A stretch of 40,342 bases of DNA, taken from the NCBI RefSeq assembly GCF_003601925.1, contig NZ_QZWH01000025.1, forward strand, positions 1-40,342, written 5' to 3'. The DNA is from Buttiauxella izardii. GTDB taxonomy: Bacteria > Pseudomonadota > Gammaproteobacteria > Enterobacterales > Enterobacteriaceae. Under the pieces are notes generated by a model that had not been told where the DNA came from, searched no databases, and worked only from the letters and a program-made list of their open reading frames with translations. A program made the translations under genes and the position numbers. Below are positions 8,778 to 16,838 of the stretch, piece by piece. The stretch's first letter is position 1; each line of letters opens with the position of its first letter.

Positions 8778-8885
8778 TCTAACCCCTCCGTCCGCTGAAA
8801 CATAACAGCAGGGAAAAGTTTCCTGAATTCATTTCGAGATTTGCCTGCAGGGTTTGCGAGCCGCTTTCCAGAAGCCTCTGTCATT

Positions 8886-8926
8886 TGCCCAAATGACATC
8901 GTCATATGTGTCGAAGTCACTGTCAT
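8886..8926. promoter_or_regulatory. Candidate FhlA site cluster upstream of hydN
   Basis: The stretch holds AAATGACATCGTCAT and then TGTCGAAGTCACTGTCAT, i.e. several TGTCG/TGACA half sites like those near hycA. It lies about 110-150 bp upstream of the hydN start, a normal enhancer distance for a sigma-54 activator. Function is inferred from motif recurrence. Confidence 0.55.
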
Positions 8927-8974
8927 CCCTTCCCCGATCAATGCGCCACGCCTTGAATCACGCTAGGTTCAAAG

Positions 8975-8991
8975 TTGGCACACTTTATGTA
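8975..8991 (+). promoter_or_regulatory. Probable sigma-54 promoter of hydN-fdhF
   Basis: TTGGCAC gives a perfect -24 element with GG at 8977-8978. Ten bases further the -12 dinucleotide reads GT (8989-8990), not the consensus GC. The element is otherwise well placed, 46 bp before the hydN ATG. The 8-bp arms AAGTTGGC (8972-8979) and GCCAACTT (9000-9007) form an inverted repeat that straddles the core promoter. Confidence 0.5.
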
Positions 8992-9035
8992 TGTCTATCG
9001 CCAACTTATAAAAACACTCTATCCAGGAGTTCATG

Positions 9036-9581
9036 ATGAACCGCTTCATCATTGCTGATTCGAGCAAATGTATTGGCTGCCGCACTTGCGAAGTGGCCTG
9101 TGTCGTGTCCCACCAGGAAGTGCAGGATTGCGCAACATTAACGCCGCAAACCTTCCTCCCGCGCATTCATGTCATTAAAGGCGTGAATGTTTCTACCGCA
9201 ACGATGTGCCGTCAGTGCGAAGACGCGCCTTGCGCTAACGTCTGCCCGAATGGCGCGATCAGCCGCGAGCACGGTTTTGTGAATGTGATGCAAGAACGTT
9301 GCATCGGCTGCAAAACCTGCGTGGTGGCTTGCCCATACGGCGCGATGGAAGTGGTCGTTCGCCCGGTAGTGCGCAACAGCGGCGCGGGCTTAAACGTGAT
9401 GGCAGAAAAAGCCGAAGCGAATAAGTGCGACCTTTGCCACACCCGCGCATCCGGCCCGGCGTGTATGGAAGCCTGCCCAACCAACGCGATTATCTGTGTT
9501 GATCGCAACAAACTTGAACAAATGAGTGCCGAAAAACGCCGTCGTGCTGCGTTCGACGCCACTTCATCTTTGATTTTCTAA
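9036..9581 (+). CDS. hydN: Ferredoxin-like electron transfer protein HydN
   Basis: HydN is a 181-residue polyferredoxin (E. coli 175) related to HycB and associated with formate dehydrogenase-H electron transfer. Four cluster motifs are visible: CIGCRTCEVAC at the N terminus, CRQCEDAPCANVCP, CIGCKTCVVACP and CDLCHTRASGPACMEACP. Two adjacent ATGs exist at 9033 and 9036; AGGAG at 9025-9029 is better spaced for 9036, giving MNRFIIADSS as in E. coli. It is probably co-transcribed with fdhF 35 bp downstream. Confidence 0.95.
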   Translation: MNRFIIADSSKCIGCRTCEVACVVSHQEVQDCATLTPQTFLPRIHVIKGVNVSTATMCRQCEDAPCANVCPNGAISREHGFVNVMQERCIGCKTCVVACPYGAMEVVVRPVVRNSGAGLNVMAEKAEANKCDLCHTRASGPACMEACPTNAIICVDRNKLEQMSAEKRRRAAFDATSSLIF

Positions 9582-9616
9582 TTCCACTAAATTCACTTTT
9601 AACAGGTCTGTTACTG

Positions 9617-11767
9617 ATGAAAAAAATTACCAGCGTCTGCCCATACTGTGGCGCAGGCTGCAAACTGAAACTGGTTGTTGAGAAGAACAAAATTATCCGT
9701 GCCGAAGCGGCTGATGGCGTGACCAACCAAAATGAACTCTGCCTGAAAGGTTACTACGGCTGGGATTTTCTCAACGACACTAAGCTGCTCACACCGCGTC
9801 TGACGCAGCCAATGATTCGTTACGAAAAAGGCGGAAAACTCCAGCCAGTGAGCTGGGAAGAAGCCATTAGCTATACCGCGAAACGCCTGAAAGCGATTAA
9901 AGAGCAATATGGCCCACGCTCGATTATGACCACCGGTTCGTCGCGCGGAACGGGTAACGAAACCAACTATGTGATGCAGAAGTTTGCACGTGGCGTGCTG
10001 CATACCAACAACGTCGACTGCTGTGCGCGTGTTTGCCACGGGCCGTCGGTTGCCGGTTTGCAGGTGACGCTGGGAAATGGAGCGATGAGTAACTCCATCG
10101 GCGATATCGAAAACTCAAAATGCCTGCTGGTGTTTGGCTATAACTGCGCTGATTCGCACCCGATCGTGGCGCGTCGTGTGATTAAAGCGAAAGAAAATGG
10201 CGCGAAAATCATTGTTTGCGATCCGCGCCGCATCGAAACCGCACGCATTGCCGATCAGCATTTGCAGCTGAAAAACGGCTGCAATATGGCGCTGGTCAAT
10301 GCCTTTGGCTACGTGCTGCTCGAAGAACAACTCTACGATCAAGAGTACGTGGCGAAATACACCGAAGGCCTGGACGCTTACCGCGAAGTGGTCAAAGGCT
10401 ACGCGCCAGAAGACGTCGAGCATTTAACCGGCGTTCCGGCACATCAGGTTCGCCAGGCGATGCGCACCTTTGCCGCCGCCCCTTCTGCCACCATCATGTG
10501 GGGCATGGGCGTGACGCAATTCGGCCAGGCGGTTGACGTGGTGAAAGGGCTTTCCAGCCTTGCGCTGCTGACCGGCAACCTGGGCCGTGAAAACGTCGGT
10601 GTTGGCCCGGTTCGTGGGCAAAACAACGTGCAGGGCGCTTGCGATATGGGCGTTTTGCCAAACCAGTTCCCTGGGTATCAGGATGTGGTTGATCCGCAAG
10701 TTCGTGCCAAATTCGCCAAAGCGTGGGGCATCAACGCCGAGGATATGGACGACAAAGTTGGCGTGCGTATTACCGAAGTGCCGCACATGGCAATTCACGG
10801 CGAGATGAAAGCCTACTACATCATGGGCGAAGACCCGTTGCAGACCGAAGCCGATCTCGGCCTGGTGCGCAAAGGTTTTGCCGCCCTCGATTTTGTGGTG
10901 GTGCAGGACATTTTCATGACCAAAACCGCCGAAGTCGCCGATGTGATTTTGCCAGCCACTTCATGGGGCGAGCACGGCGGCGTGTTTACCTGTGCAGACC
11001 GTGGCTTCCAGCGTTTTGAAAAAGCCATCGAGCCGAAATACAACGTCAAACGTGACTGGGAAATTATCAGCCTGCTCGCCACCGCGATGGGCTACCCAAT
11101 GCACTACGAAAACAACCAGCAAATCTGGGATGAGCTGCGCGAACTTTGCCCGCTGTTCTACGGCGTCACCTATGAAAAAATGGGCGATATGGGCCATGTG
11201 CAGTGGCCGTGCCCGACGCTGGATCATCCTGGTACGCCGTATCTCTACAAAGACAGCAAGTTCGATACGCCAACCGGCAAAGGCCAGTTGTTTGCCGCCG
11301 AGTGGCGCGCACCTGCCGAAACGCCGGATGCAGAATATCCGCTGGTGCTATGCACCGTGCGCGAAGTCGGCCACTACTCTTGCCGCTCAATGACCGGCAA
11401 CTGTGCGGCGCTGCAAACTCTGGCGGATGAGCCTGGCTTTGTGCAGATGAACCCGGCGGATGCTGAAAAGCTCGGTATCAAAGACAAGCAACTGGTGTGG
11501 GTGAGTTCGCGTCGCGGCAAAGTGATCAGCCGTGCGGAAGTCAACGAGCGCATTAACCTTGGCTCGGTTTACATGACCTATCAATGGTGGATTGGCGCAT
11601 GTAATGAACTGACGCAAGACAATCTCGACCCGATTTCCAAAACACCGGAAACCAAATATTGTGCAGTGAATGTCAGCCAGATTGCCGACCAGCAATGGGC
11701 GGAAAATTATGCGCAGACAACCTACAGCGATATGAAGGCGCGTTTGCGCCGGGCTGTAGAGGTTTAA
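9617..11767 (+). CDS. fdhF: Formate dehydrogenase-H, cysteine (selenium-free) form
   Basis: This 716-residue molybdopterin enzyme (E. coli 715) oxidises formate to CO2 and feeds electrons to hydrogenase-3. The [4Fe-4S] ligands are C8, C11, C15 and C42 (CPYCGAGC and ELCLKG), followed by K44. H141 and R333 (in PVRGQNNVQGACDMG), the active-site partners, are kept. The key difference is residue 140: codon 10034-10036 is TGC (Cys) in NNVDCCARVCHGPSV, where E. coli has UGA for selenocysteine. The reading frame is therefore open throughout and needs no SelC/SelB. The gene lies between hydN and hypF, whereas E. coli fdhF is unlinked to hyc. No strong ribosome site is seen; ACAGG lies about 11 nt upstream. 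Confidence 0.97.
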   Translation: MKKITSVCPYCGAGCKLKLVVEKNKIIRAEAADGVTNQNELCLKGYYGWDFLNDTKLLTPRLTQPMIRYEKGGKLQPVSWEEAISYTAKRLKAIKEQYGPRSIMTTGSSRGTGNETNYVMQKFARGVLHTNNVDCCARVCHGPSVAGLQVTLGNGAMSNSIGDIENSKCLLVFGYNCADSHPIVARRVIKAKENGAKIIVCDPRRIETARIADQHLQLKNGCNMALVNAFGYVLLEEQLYDQEYVAKYTEGLDAYREVVKGYAPEDVEHLTGVPAHQVRQAMRTFAAAPSATIMWGMGVTQFGQAVDVVKGLSSLALLTGNLGRENVGVGPVRGQNNVQGACDMGVLPNQFPGYQDVVDPQVRAKFAKAWGINAEDMDDKVGVRITEVPHMAIHGEMKAYYIMGEDPLQTEADLGLVRKGFAALDFVVVQDIFMTKTAEVADVILPATSWGEHGGVFTCADRGFQRFEKAIEPKYNVKRDWEIISLLATAMGYPMHYENNQQIWDELRELCPLFYGVTYEKMGDMGHVQWPCPTLDHPGTPYLYKDSKFDTPTGKGQLFAAEWRAPAETPDAEYPLVLCTVREVGHYSCRSMTGNCAALQTLADEPGFVQMNPADAEKLGIKDKQLVWVSSRRGKVISRAEVNERINLGSVYMTYQWWIGACNELTQDNLDPISKTPETKYCAVNVSQIADQQWAENYAQTTYSDMKARLRRAVEV

Positions 11768-11770
11768 GAC

Positions 11771-11846
11771 CACCCTCATCCCAACCTTCTCCCCCAGGAG
11801 AAGGAGTTTTTCCCCCTCTCCTGGGGGAGAGGGTCGGGGTGAGGGC
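11771..11846. repeat. C/G-rich palindromic repeat between fdhF and hypF
   Basis: CACCCTCATCCCAACCTTCTCC...GGAGAAGG is followed by CCCCCTCTCCTGGGGGAGAGGG and GGGGTGAGGGC. Outer and inner arms are complementary. It begins 4 bp after the fdhF stop and ends 20 bp before the hypF start, so it fills the intergenic space and could attenuate or process the transcript between them. Confidence 0.85.
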
Positions 11847-11866
11847 AAACGTTTTAAGGAACAATA

Positions 11867-14104
11867 GTGAATCTTAACGGCGTGATGCTACGCATTCGCG
11901 GCAAAGTTCAGGGCGTTGGCTTCCGGCCATACGTCTGGCAACTGGCGCAAAAACTCAAACTCACCGGCGATGTCTGCAATGACGGCGCGGGAGTTTTAGT
12001 GCGCCTTGCGTCTTCGCCCGAAACGTTTATCAGCGAGCTTCACGCCCATTGCCCACCGCTTGCGCGTATCGACAGCGTCGAACAAACCGAAATGCTTTGG
12101 GAAACACTGCCGCAGGATTTCACCATTCGCCACAGCGCGGCCAGTACAATGGACACCCAAATCGTGCCGGACGCTGCGACCTGCCCGGATTGCCTGCGGG
12201 AACTTAACGACCCCAACGACCGCCGCTATCGTTATCCGTTTATCAATTGCACCCACTGCGGCCCGCGCTTCACGATTATTAAGGCGATGCCGTACGACCG
12301 CCCAAACACTGTGATGGCGGCGTTCCCGCTGTGCCCGGCGTGTGAAAAAGAGTACCGCGACCCGATGGACAGGCGTTTTCATGCCCAGCCGGTCGCCTGC
12401 CCGGAATGCGGGCCGCAAATCGCCTGGCAAAGTGGCGAGCAAAAACTCGAGCGTGAAGCTGCGTTACAAGCCGCCATTTCTGCGTTAAAAGACGGGAAAA
12501 TCGTCGCCATAAAAGGGCTGGGCGGTTTCCACCTCGCGGTGGATGCGTGCAACGATGCCGCGGTTTCCCGCCTGCGCACCCGTAAACATCGCCCGGCAAA
12601 ACCGCTGGCGGTGATGCTTCCTGACTCAACGGATTTACCCGCCGAAGTCGCCGCACAACTCAATACGCCAGCGGCACCGATTGTGTTAATAGAGAAGTCC
12701 GCATTAAGCGGGTTAAGTGAATTTATCGCCCCGCATTTAAGCGAAGTGGGCGTGATGCTGCCCGCCAACCCGTTACAGCACTTGTTGATGCAGGATTTCG
12801 GCGGCCCGCTGGTGATGACTTCCGGGAATTTAAATGGCAAAACGCCTGCCATCACCAATCAGCAAGCCCTTGAAGAACTGGCGGATATCGCCGACGGCTG
12901 GCTGCTGCATAACCGCAATATCGTGCAGCGCATGGATGATTCCGTGGTGCGCGCCGAGGGTGAAGTGCTGCGCCGTGCGCGGGGTTTTGTGCCGGATGCA
13001 CTGCCATTGCCGACAGGTTTTGATGCTTTACCGCCTATTTTCGCCACTGGCTCTGACCTGAAAAACACCTTCTGTTTGCTGCGCGGCAACCAGGCGGTAC
13101 TCAGCCAGCATTTGGGCGACCTCGCGGAAGAAGGCGTTGAGCAGCAATGGCAAAAAGCGCGTGAATTGATGTTTGATGTCTATAGCTTCACGCCGCAAGT
13201 TGTTGCGGTAGATGCGCACCCCGGCTATCACAGCGCCCGCCTGGGGCTTGAAATGGGTTTGCCCGTGCGCAAAGTGTTGCATCACCACGCGCACGCTGCG
13301 GCTTGTCTCGCAGAACACGGCTGGCCGTTAAACGGCGGCGATGTGATTGCGCTGACTCTTGATGGCATTGGTTATGGTGAGAACGACCAGCTTTGGGGCG
13401 GCGAATGCCTGCGCGTGAATTACCGTGAGTGTGAACATCTTGGCGGCCTGCCTGCCGTGGCGCTGCCCGGTGGCGACCTCGCGGCTCGTCAGCCGTGGCG
13501 CAATCTTCTCGCCCATTGCGCAACCTTTGTCCCGAACTGGCAGCAACTGCCTGAAACAGCCGTCGTTCGGGAACAAAACTGGCCGTTGTTGGCGACAGCC
13601 ATCGAGCGCGGAATCAACGCGCCACTCGCCTCATCTACTGGCCGATTATTCGATGCCGCCGCTGCGGCACTGAACTGCGCGCCGCTACAGCAAAGTTATG
13701 AAGGCGAAGCCGCCTGTCGCTTTGAAGCGCTGGCATCACAAAGTGGCAATTGCCCACACCCGGTCACGCTGCCGGTTATCGACGGCAAGCTGGATTTGGC
13801 AACCTTCTGGCAGCAATGGCTGAACTGGCATGACTGCGCTACCGCTCGCGCCTGGGCGTTCCATGATGCGCTGGCAAAAGGCTTTGCCGATTTAGCCCGC
13901 ATCCATGCGCGTGAGCTTTCCATTAACACCATCGTGTTGAGCGGTGGCGTTTTGCATAACCGCCTGATGCGCGAAAGATTTTCGTATCACCTCGCAGATT
14001 TCACTCTGCTCTTCCCGACACTGTTACCGGCCGGTGACGGTGCGCTGGCATTGGGTCAGGCACTGGTTGCCGCCGCCCATTTCACCCTTCCTTCACAAGG
14101 ATAA
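11867..14104 (+). CDS. hypF: [NiFe] hydrogenase maturation carbamoyltransferase HypF
   Basis: HypF converts carbamoyl phosphate to the carbamoyl-adenylate used to build the cyanide ligands of the NiFe site. The protein has 745 residues (E. coli 750). Domains in order: an acylphosphatase-like domain ([16 protein letters not shown] near residue 12), two zinc fingers with CxxC pairs at 106/109, 128/131, 156/159 and 178/181, a YrdC-like domain, and a Kae1-like domain with HHHAH at 472-476 and the terminal GGVLHNRLM block. Start is GTG at 11867 behind AAGGA (11856-11860). Together with the next gene it forms a tight pair, 1 bp apart. Confidence 0.97.
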   Translation: MNLNGVMLRIRGKVQGVGFRPYVWQLAQKLKLTGDVCNDGAGVLVRLASSPETFISELHAHCPPLARIDSVEQTEMLWETLPQDFTIRHSAASTMDTQIVPDAATCPDCLRELNDPNDRRYRYPFINCTHCGPRFTIIKAMPYDRPNTVMAAFPLCPACEKEYRDPMDRRFHAQPVACPECGPQIAWQSGEQKLEREAALQAAISALKDGKIVAIKGLGGFHLAVDACNDAAVSRLRTRKHRPAKPLAVMLPDSTDLPAEVAAQLNTPAAPIVLIEKSALSGLSEFIAPHLSEVGVMLPANPLQHLLMQDFGGPLVMTSGNLNGKTPAITNQQALEELADIADGWLLHNRNIVQRMDDSVVRAEGEVLRRARGFVPDALPLPTGFDALPPIFATGSDLKNTFCLLRGNQAVLSQHLGDLAEEGVEQQWQKARELMFDVYSFTPQVVAVDAHPGYHSARLGLEMGLPVRKVLHHHAHAAACLAEHGWPLNGGDVIALTLDGIGYGENDQLWGGECLRVNYRECEHLGGLPAVALPGGDLAARQPWRNLLAHCATFVPNWQQLPETAVVREQNWPLLATAIERGINAPLASSTGRLFDAAAAALNCAPLQQSYEGEAACRFEALASQSGNCPHPVTLPVIDGKLDLATFWQQWLNWHDCATARAWAFHDALAKGFADLARIHARELSINTIVLSGGVLHNRLMRERFSYHLADFTLLFPTLLPAGDGALALGQALVAAAHFTLPSQG

Positions 14105-14105
14105 A

Positions 14106-15131
14106 ATGATGTTATTGCGTGTTCTTCGTGACAATCCACGCGCCGCAGTTTTGCTCGTGGTGTTAGTCGCCGCTAATCTTGCCGCCTGGGCCTGGGCGCT
14201 GGTTTCGTTCCACCACAGCACAGCGCTGATGGCCGCGAGTTTGCTGGCCTGGTGCTACGGCCTGCGCCATGCGGTCGATGCCGATCACATTGCGGCGATT
14301 GATAACGTGACGCGCAAAATGATGCAGCAGGGAAAACGCCCGTTTGGTATCGGCGCCTGGTTCTCGCTGGGCCATTCCAGCATTGTGGTGCTGGCGTCGG
14401 TAGCGATTGCCGCCACGGCGGCGGCTTTCCAGAGTGATATGGACTGGTTCCATGACGTCGGCGGTGTGATTGGCACGGCGGTTTCGGCCTGTTTCTTACT
14501 GGCAATGGCGCTGGTGAATCTGGTGATTTTACGCGGCGTGTGGCGCAACTTCCGTCAGCTAAAACGCGGCGAACCGCTGTCTGCCGAAGCAACCGATTTT
14601 AACGGCGGCGGCATGATGAGCTGGCTGTTCCGTTCTACGTTCAAGATGATCAACAAAAGCTGGCACATGTATCTGGTGGGCTTTTTGTTCGGCTTAGGTT
14701 TTGATACTGCGACAGAAATTGGCGTGTTGGGCATCTCTGCCGCCAGTGCTTCGAGCGGCATGTCGATGTGGTCGATTCTGGTGTTCCCGGCGCTGTTTGC
14801 CAGCGGCATGGCGCTGATTGATACGCTCGACAATATGATTATGGTGGGCGCATATGGCTGGGCGTTCAACAAGCCGCAGCGCAAACTCTATTACAACATG
14901 ACGATTACCGGCACCTCGGTTGTGGTGGCGTTGTTCATCGGCGGCATGGAAGCATTAGGGCTGCTGGCGGATAAATTCGACCTACATAACGGCGTGTGGA
15001 AATGGGTGGACGCGCTCAATGAAAACCTCGGCAACGCGGGCTTTATCGTGGTGGGGTTGTTTATTGCCTGCTGGATTGTGTCGATGCTGAACTACCGCTG
15101 GAAAGGGTACGATTCACTGGTGGTTCGCTAG
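14106..15131 (+). CDS. High-affinity nickel permease, HoxN/HupN/NixA (NiCoT) family
   Basis: The 341-residue membrane protein carries the NiCoT signature RHAVDADHIAAIDN (HX4DH) in its second hydrophobic segment, plus LGFDTATEIG and FPALFASGMALIDTLDN, all hallmarks of the nickel/cobalt permease family. About eight membrane helices are visible. The start (ATG 14106 or the adjacent 14109) lies 1-4 bp after the hypF stop, with AAGGA at 14097-14101, so it is translationally coupled to hypF. Its partner genes indicate nickel supply for hydrogenase-3. Cobalt as an alternative substrate cannot be excluded from sequence. Confidence 0.92.
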   Translation: MMLLRVLRDNPRAAVLLVVLVAANLAAWAWALVSFHHSTALMAASLLAWCYGLRHAVDADHIAAIDNVTRKMMQQGKRPFGIGAWFSLGHSSIVVLASVAIAATAAAFQSDMDWFHDVGGVIGTAVSACFLLAMALVNLVILRGVWRNFRQLKRGEPLSAEATDFNGGGMMSWLFRSTFKMINKSWHMYLVGFLFGLGFDTATEIGVLGISAASASSGMSMWSILVFPALFASGMALIDTLDNMIMVGAYGWAFNKPQRKLYYNMTITGTSVVVALFIGGMEALGLLADKFDLHNGVWKWVDALNENLGNAGFIVVGLFIACWIVSMLNYRWKGYDSLVVR

Positions 15132-15138
15132 GTAATTT

Positions 15139-15211
15139 TGTCGGATGACGCTGCGCTTATCCGACCTACAACTGCATTCGTTGGGCGGATAAGCGTTAGC
15201 GTCATCCGCCC
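15139..15211. repeat. Paired REP palindrome between nickel permease and avtA
   Basis: TGTCGGATGACGCTGCGCTT...(from 15139) faces an inverted partner GGGCGGATAAGCG...CATCCGCCC (15183-15211). It occupies the gap between two convergent genes and coincides with a point where local gene order departs from E. coli. It may act as a bidirectional transcript end. Confidence 0.85.
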
Positions 15212-15222
15212 TTTCAATGCAA

Positions 15223-16479
15223 TTAATTACCGCTTTCGGCCCACGCCCGCTCGATCTCTTCGGCAAGAATCTTCACGCCCGCTTCGATTTTCTCCGGCTC
15301 CGGCACGTAGTTCATGCGCATGCACTGATGCGTGTGCGGCCACGGTTTATCAAGGCCCGGGAAGAAGTAATCCCCTGGCACCATCAACACGCCGCGCTTT
15401 TTCAGGCGCTGATAAAGCAGCTCGGTGGAAATCGGCAAATCTTTAAACCACAACCAAAGGAAAATCGCCCCTTCTGGTTTGTGGATCAGGCAGCGTTCTG
15501 GCGACAAATAGCGGCGAATGGTCGCGATTGTGTCCTGAACACGCTGGTAATAAAACGGTTTAATCACGGTTTCGGACAAGCGCAGCAAATCGTTACGCTT
15601 GATCATCTCGCACGCCATCGCCGGGCCAACACCGCCTGGGGCGAGGCTGATAATGCCGTTCATGTTGCTGATTGCAGAGATGATTTTTTCATTGGCGATG
15701 ATGATGCCGCAGCGGCTGCCCGGCAGGCCGAGTTTCGACAGGCTCATGCACAGGATGATGTTCGGGTTCCACAGCGGGCGCGCTTCGCTGAATATAATGC
15801 CGGGGAACGGCACGCCATAGGCGTTATCGATAACCAACGGAATGCCGTGCTGGTTTGCCAGCGCATCGAGCTTAATCAGCTCTTCGTCGGTGATGACGTT
15901 GCCCGTCGGGTTGGTCGGGCGCGACACGCAAATCATGCCGGTGTCCGGGCCGATATGCAGGTGTTCGAAATCGACGTGGTATTTAAACTGGCCTTCCGGC
16001 AGCAGTTCGATATTCGGGCGCGTTGAGACAAAAAGGTCTTCTTCAAGGCCGGAATCGGCATAACCGATGTATTCCGGAGCCAGCGGGAACAACACCTTTT
16101 TGGTGCTGCCATCGGCGTAACGCCCGGCGAACAGGTTAAACAAGTAGAAAAACGCGCTCTGACTGCCGTTTGTCAGTGCAATATTCTGCGGGCTAATATC
16201 CCAACCTAATTCTGTGCGCAGCATCTGCGCCAGCGCGTCGAGTAGCTCACTTTTCCCCTGCGGGCCGTCGTAATTGCACAATGCGTCGGTCATTTTCCCG
16301 CTCGCCAGCATGTCTGTCAGCAATGCCTGGAAGTAGTCGTTCATCGCAGGAATTTGCGCCGGATTACCGCCACCGAGCATGATCGCTCCAGGTGTGCGCA
16401 GGCCGTCGTTGAGATCCTCCATCAGGCGCGTGATGCCTGCATGGCGGGTGAATTTGTCGCCGAAAAGTGAAAACGTCAT
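15223..16479 (-). CDS. avtA: Valine--pyruvate aminotransferase AvtA
   Basis: AvtA is a class-I/II PLP-dependent aminotransferase that interconverts valine/2-oxoisovalerate with pyruvate/alanine. The protein has 418 residues (E. coli 417). The PLP-lysine is K249 in SLSKLGLPGSRCG, preceded by the VIDNAYGVPFPG aspartate-tyrosine region and SRPTNPTGN. The C-terminal substrate arginine lies in MRMNYVPEPEKI. The gene is monocistronic, convergent with the nickel permease. The 347-bp gap upstream holds its promoter region and the repeat array at 16609-16838. Confidence 0.96.
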   Translation of the reverse strand: MTFSLFGDKFTRHAGITRLMEDLNDGLRTPGAIMLGGGNPAQIPAMNDYFQALLTDMLASGKMTDALCNYDGPQGKSELLDALAQMLRTELGWDISPQNIALTNGSQSAFFYLFNLFAGRYADGSTKKVLFPLAPEYIGYADSGLEEDLFVSTRPNIELLPEGQFKYHVDFEHLHIGPDTGMICVSRPTNPTGNVITDEELIKLDALANQHGIPLVIDNAYGVPFPGIIFSEARPLWNPNIILCMSLSKLGLPGSRCGIIIANEKIISAISNMNGIISLAPGGVGPAMACEMIKRNDLLRLSETVIKPFYYQRVQDTIATIRRYLSPERCLIHKPEGAIFLWLWFKDLPISTELLYQRLKKRGVLMVPGDYFFPGLDKPWPHTHQCMRMNYVPEPEKIEAGVKILAEEIERAWAESGN

Positions 16480-16608
16480 AACGTAGATCTGTCTTTGACC
16501 ATCAAAAAGAGGCTAACCATAGCGCCGGAGAAGACGCGGTGCAAACGCATTAAGGATAGCCTCTGATGGGCAATGTGCTGCTGATTTTTGATTTGTCAGC
16601 ATAAACCA

Positions 16609-16838
16609 CCCTCACCCCAACCCTCTCCCTGAGGGAGAGGGGGAAAGGGCCAATAATCCCCTCTCATGGGGGAGAGGGGGAAAGGGCCAACAATTCCCTC
16701 TCCTGAGGGAGAGGGGGAAAGGGCCAACAATTCCCTCTCCTGAGGGAGAGGGGGAAAGGGCTAACAATTCCCTCTCCTGAGGGAGAGGGGGAAAGGGCCA
16801 ACAATTCCCTCTCCTGGGGGAGAGGGCTAGGGTGAGGG
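16609..16838. repeat. Six-unit tandem array of 37-bp palindromic units
   Basis: Six copies of CCCTCTC(C)..GG(G)GAGAGGG start at 16621, 16658, 16696, 16733, 16770 and 16807, a period of 37 bp (one step of 38). Neighbouring palindromes are joined by an almost constant linker GGAAAGGGCCAACAATT. The array is flanked by the usual family ends, CACCCTCACCCCAA on the left and CTAGGGTGAGGGC on the right. Single copies elsewhere in the window lack this amplification. There are no unique spacers, so it is not a CRISPR array. Its right end overlaps the last codons and stop of malS. Confidence 0.9.

Noticed and set aside
9617-11767. fdhF as a pseudogene or misread selenoprotein
   Set aside because: The frame is full length, all catalytic neighbours are intact and codon 140 is a sense codon, so it is best read as a functional Cys variant.
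15217-16026. 269-residue open frame on the + strand
   Set aside because: Antisense to avtA; no domain or start signal.
16609-16838. CRISPR array
   Set aside because: The 37-bp period has no unique spacers; linkers are nearly identical and no cas genes are near.
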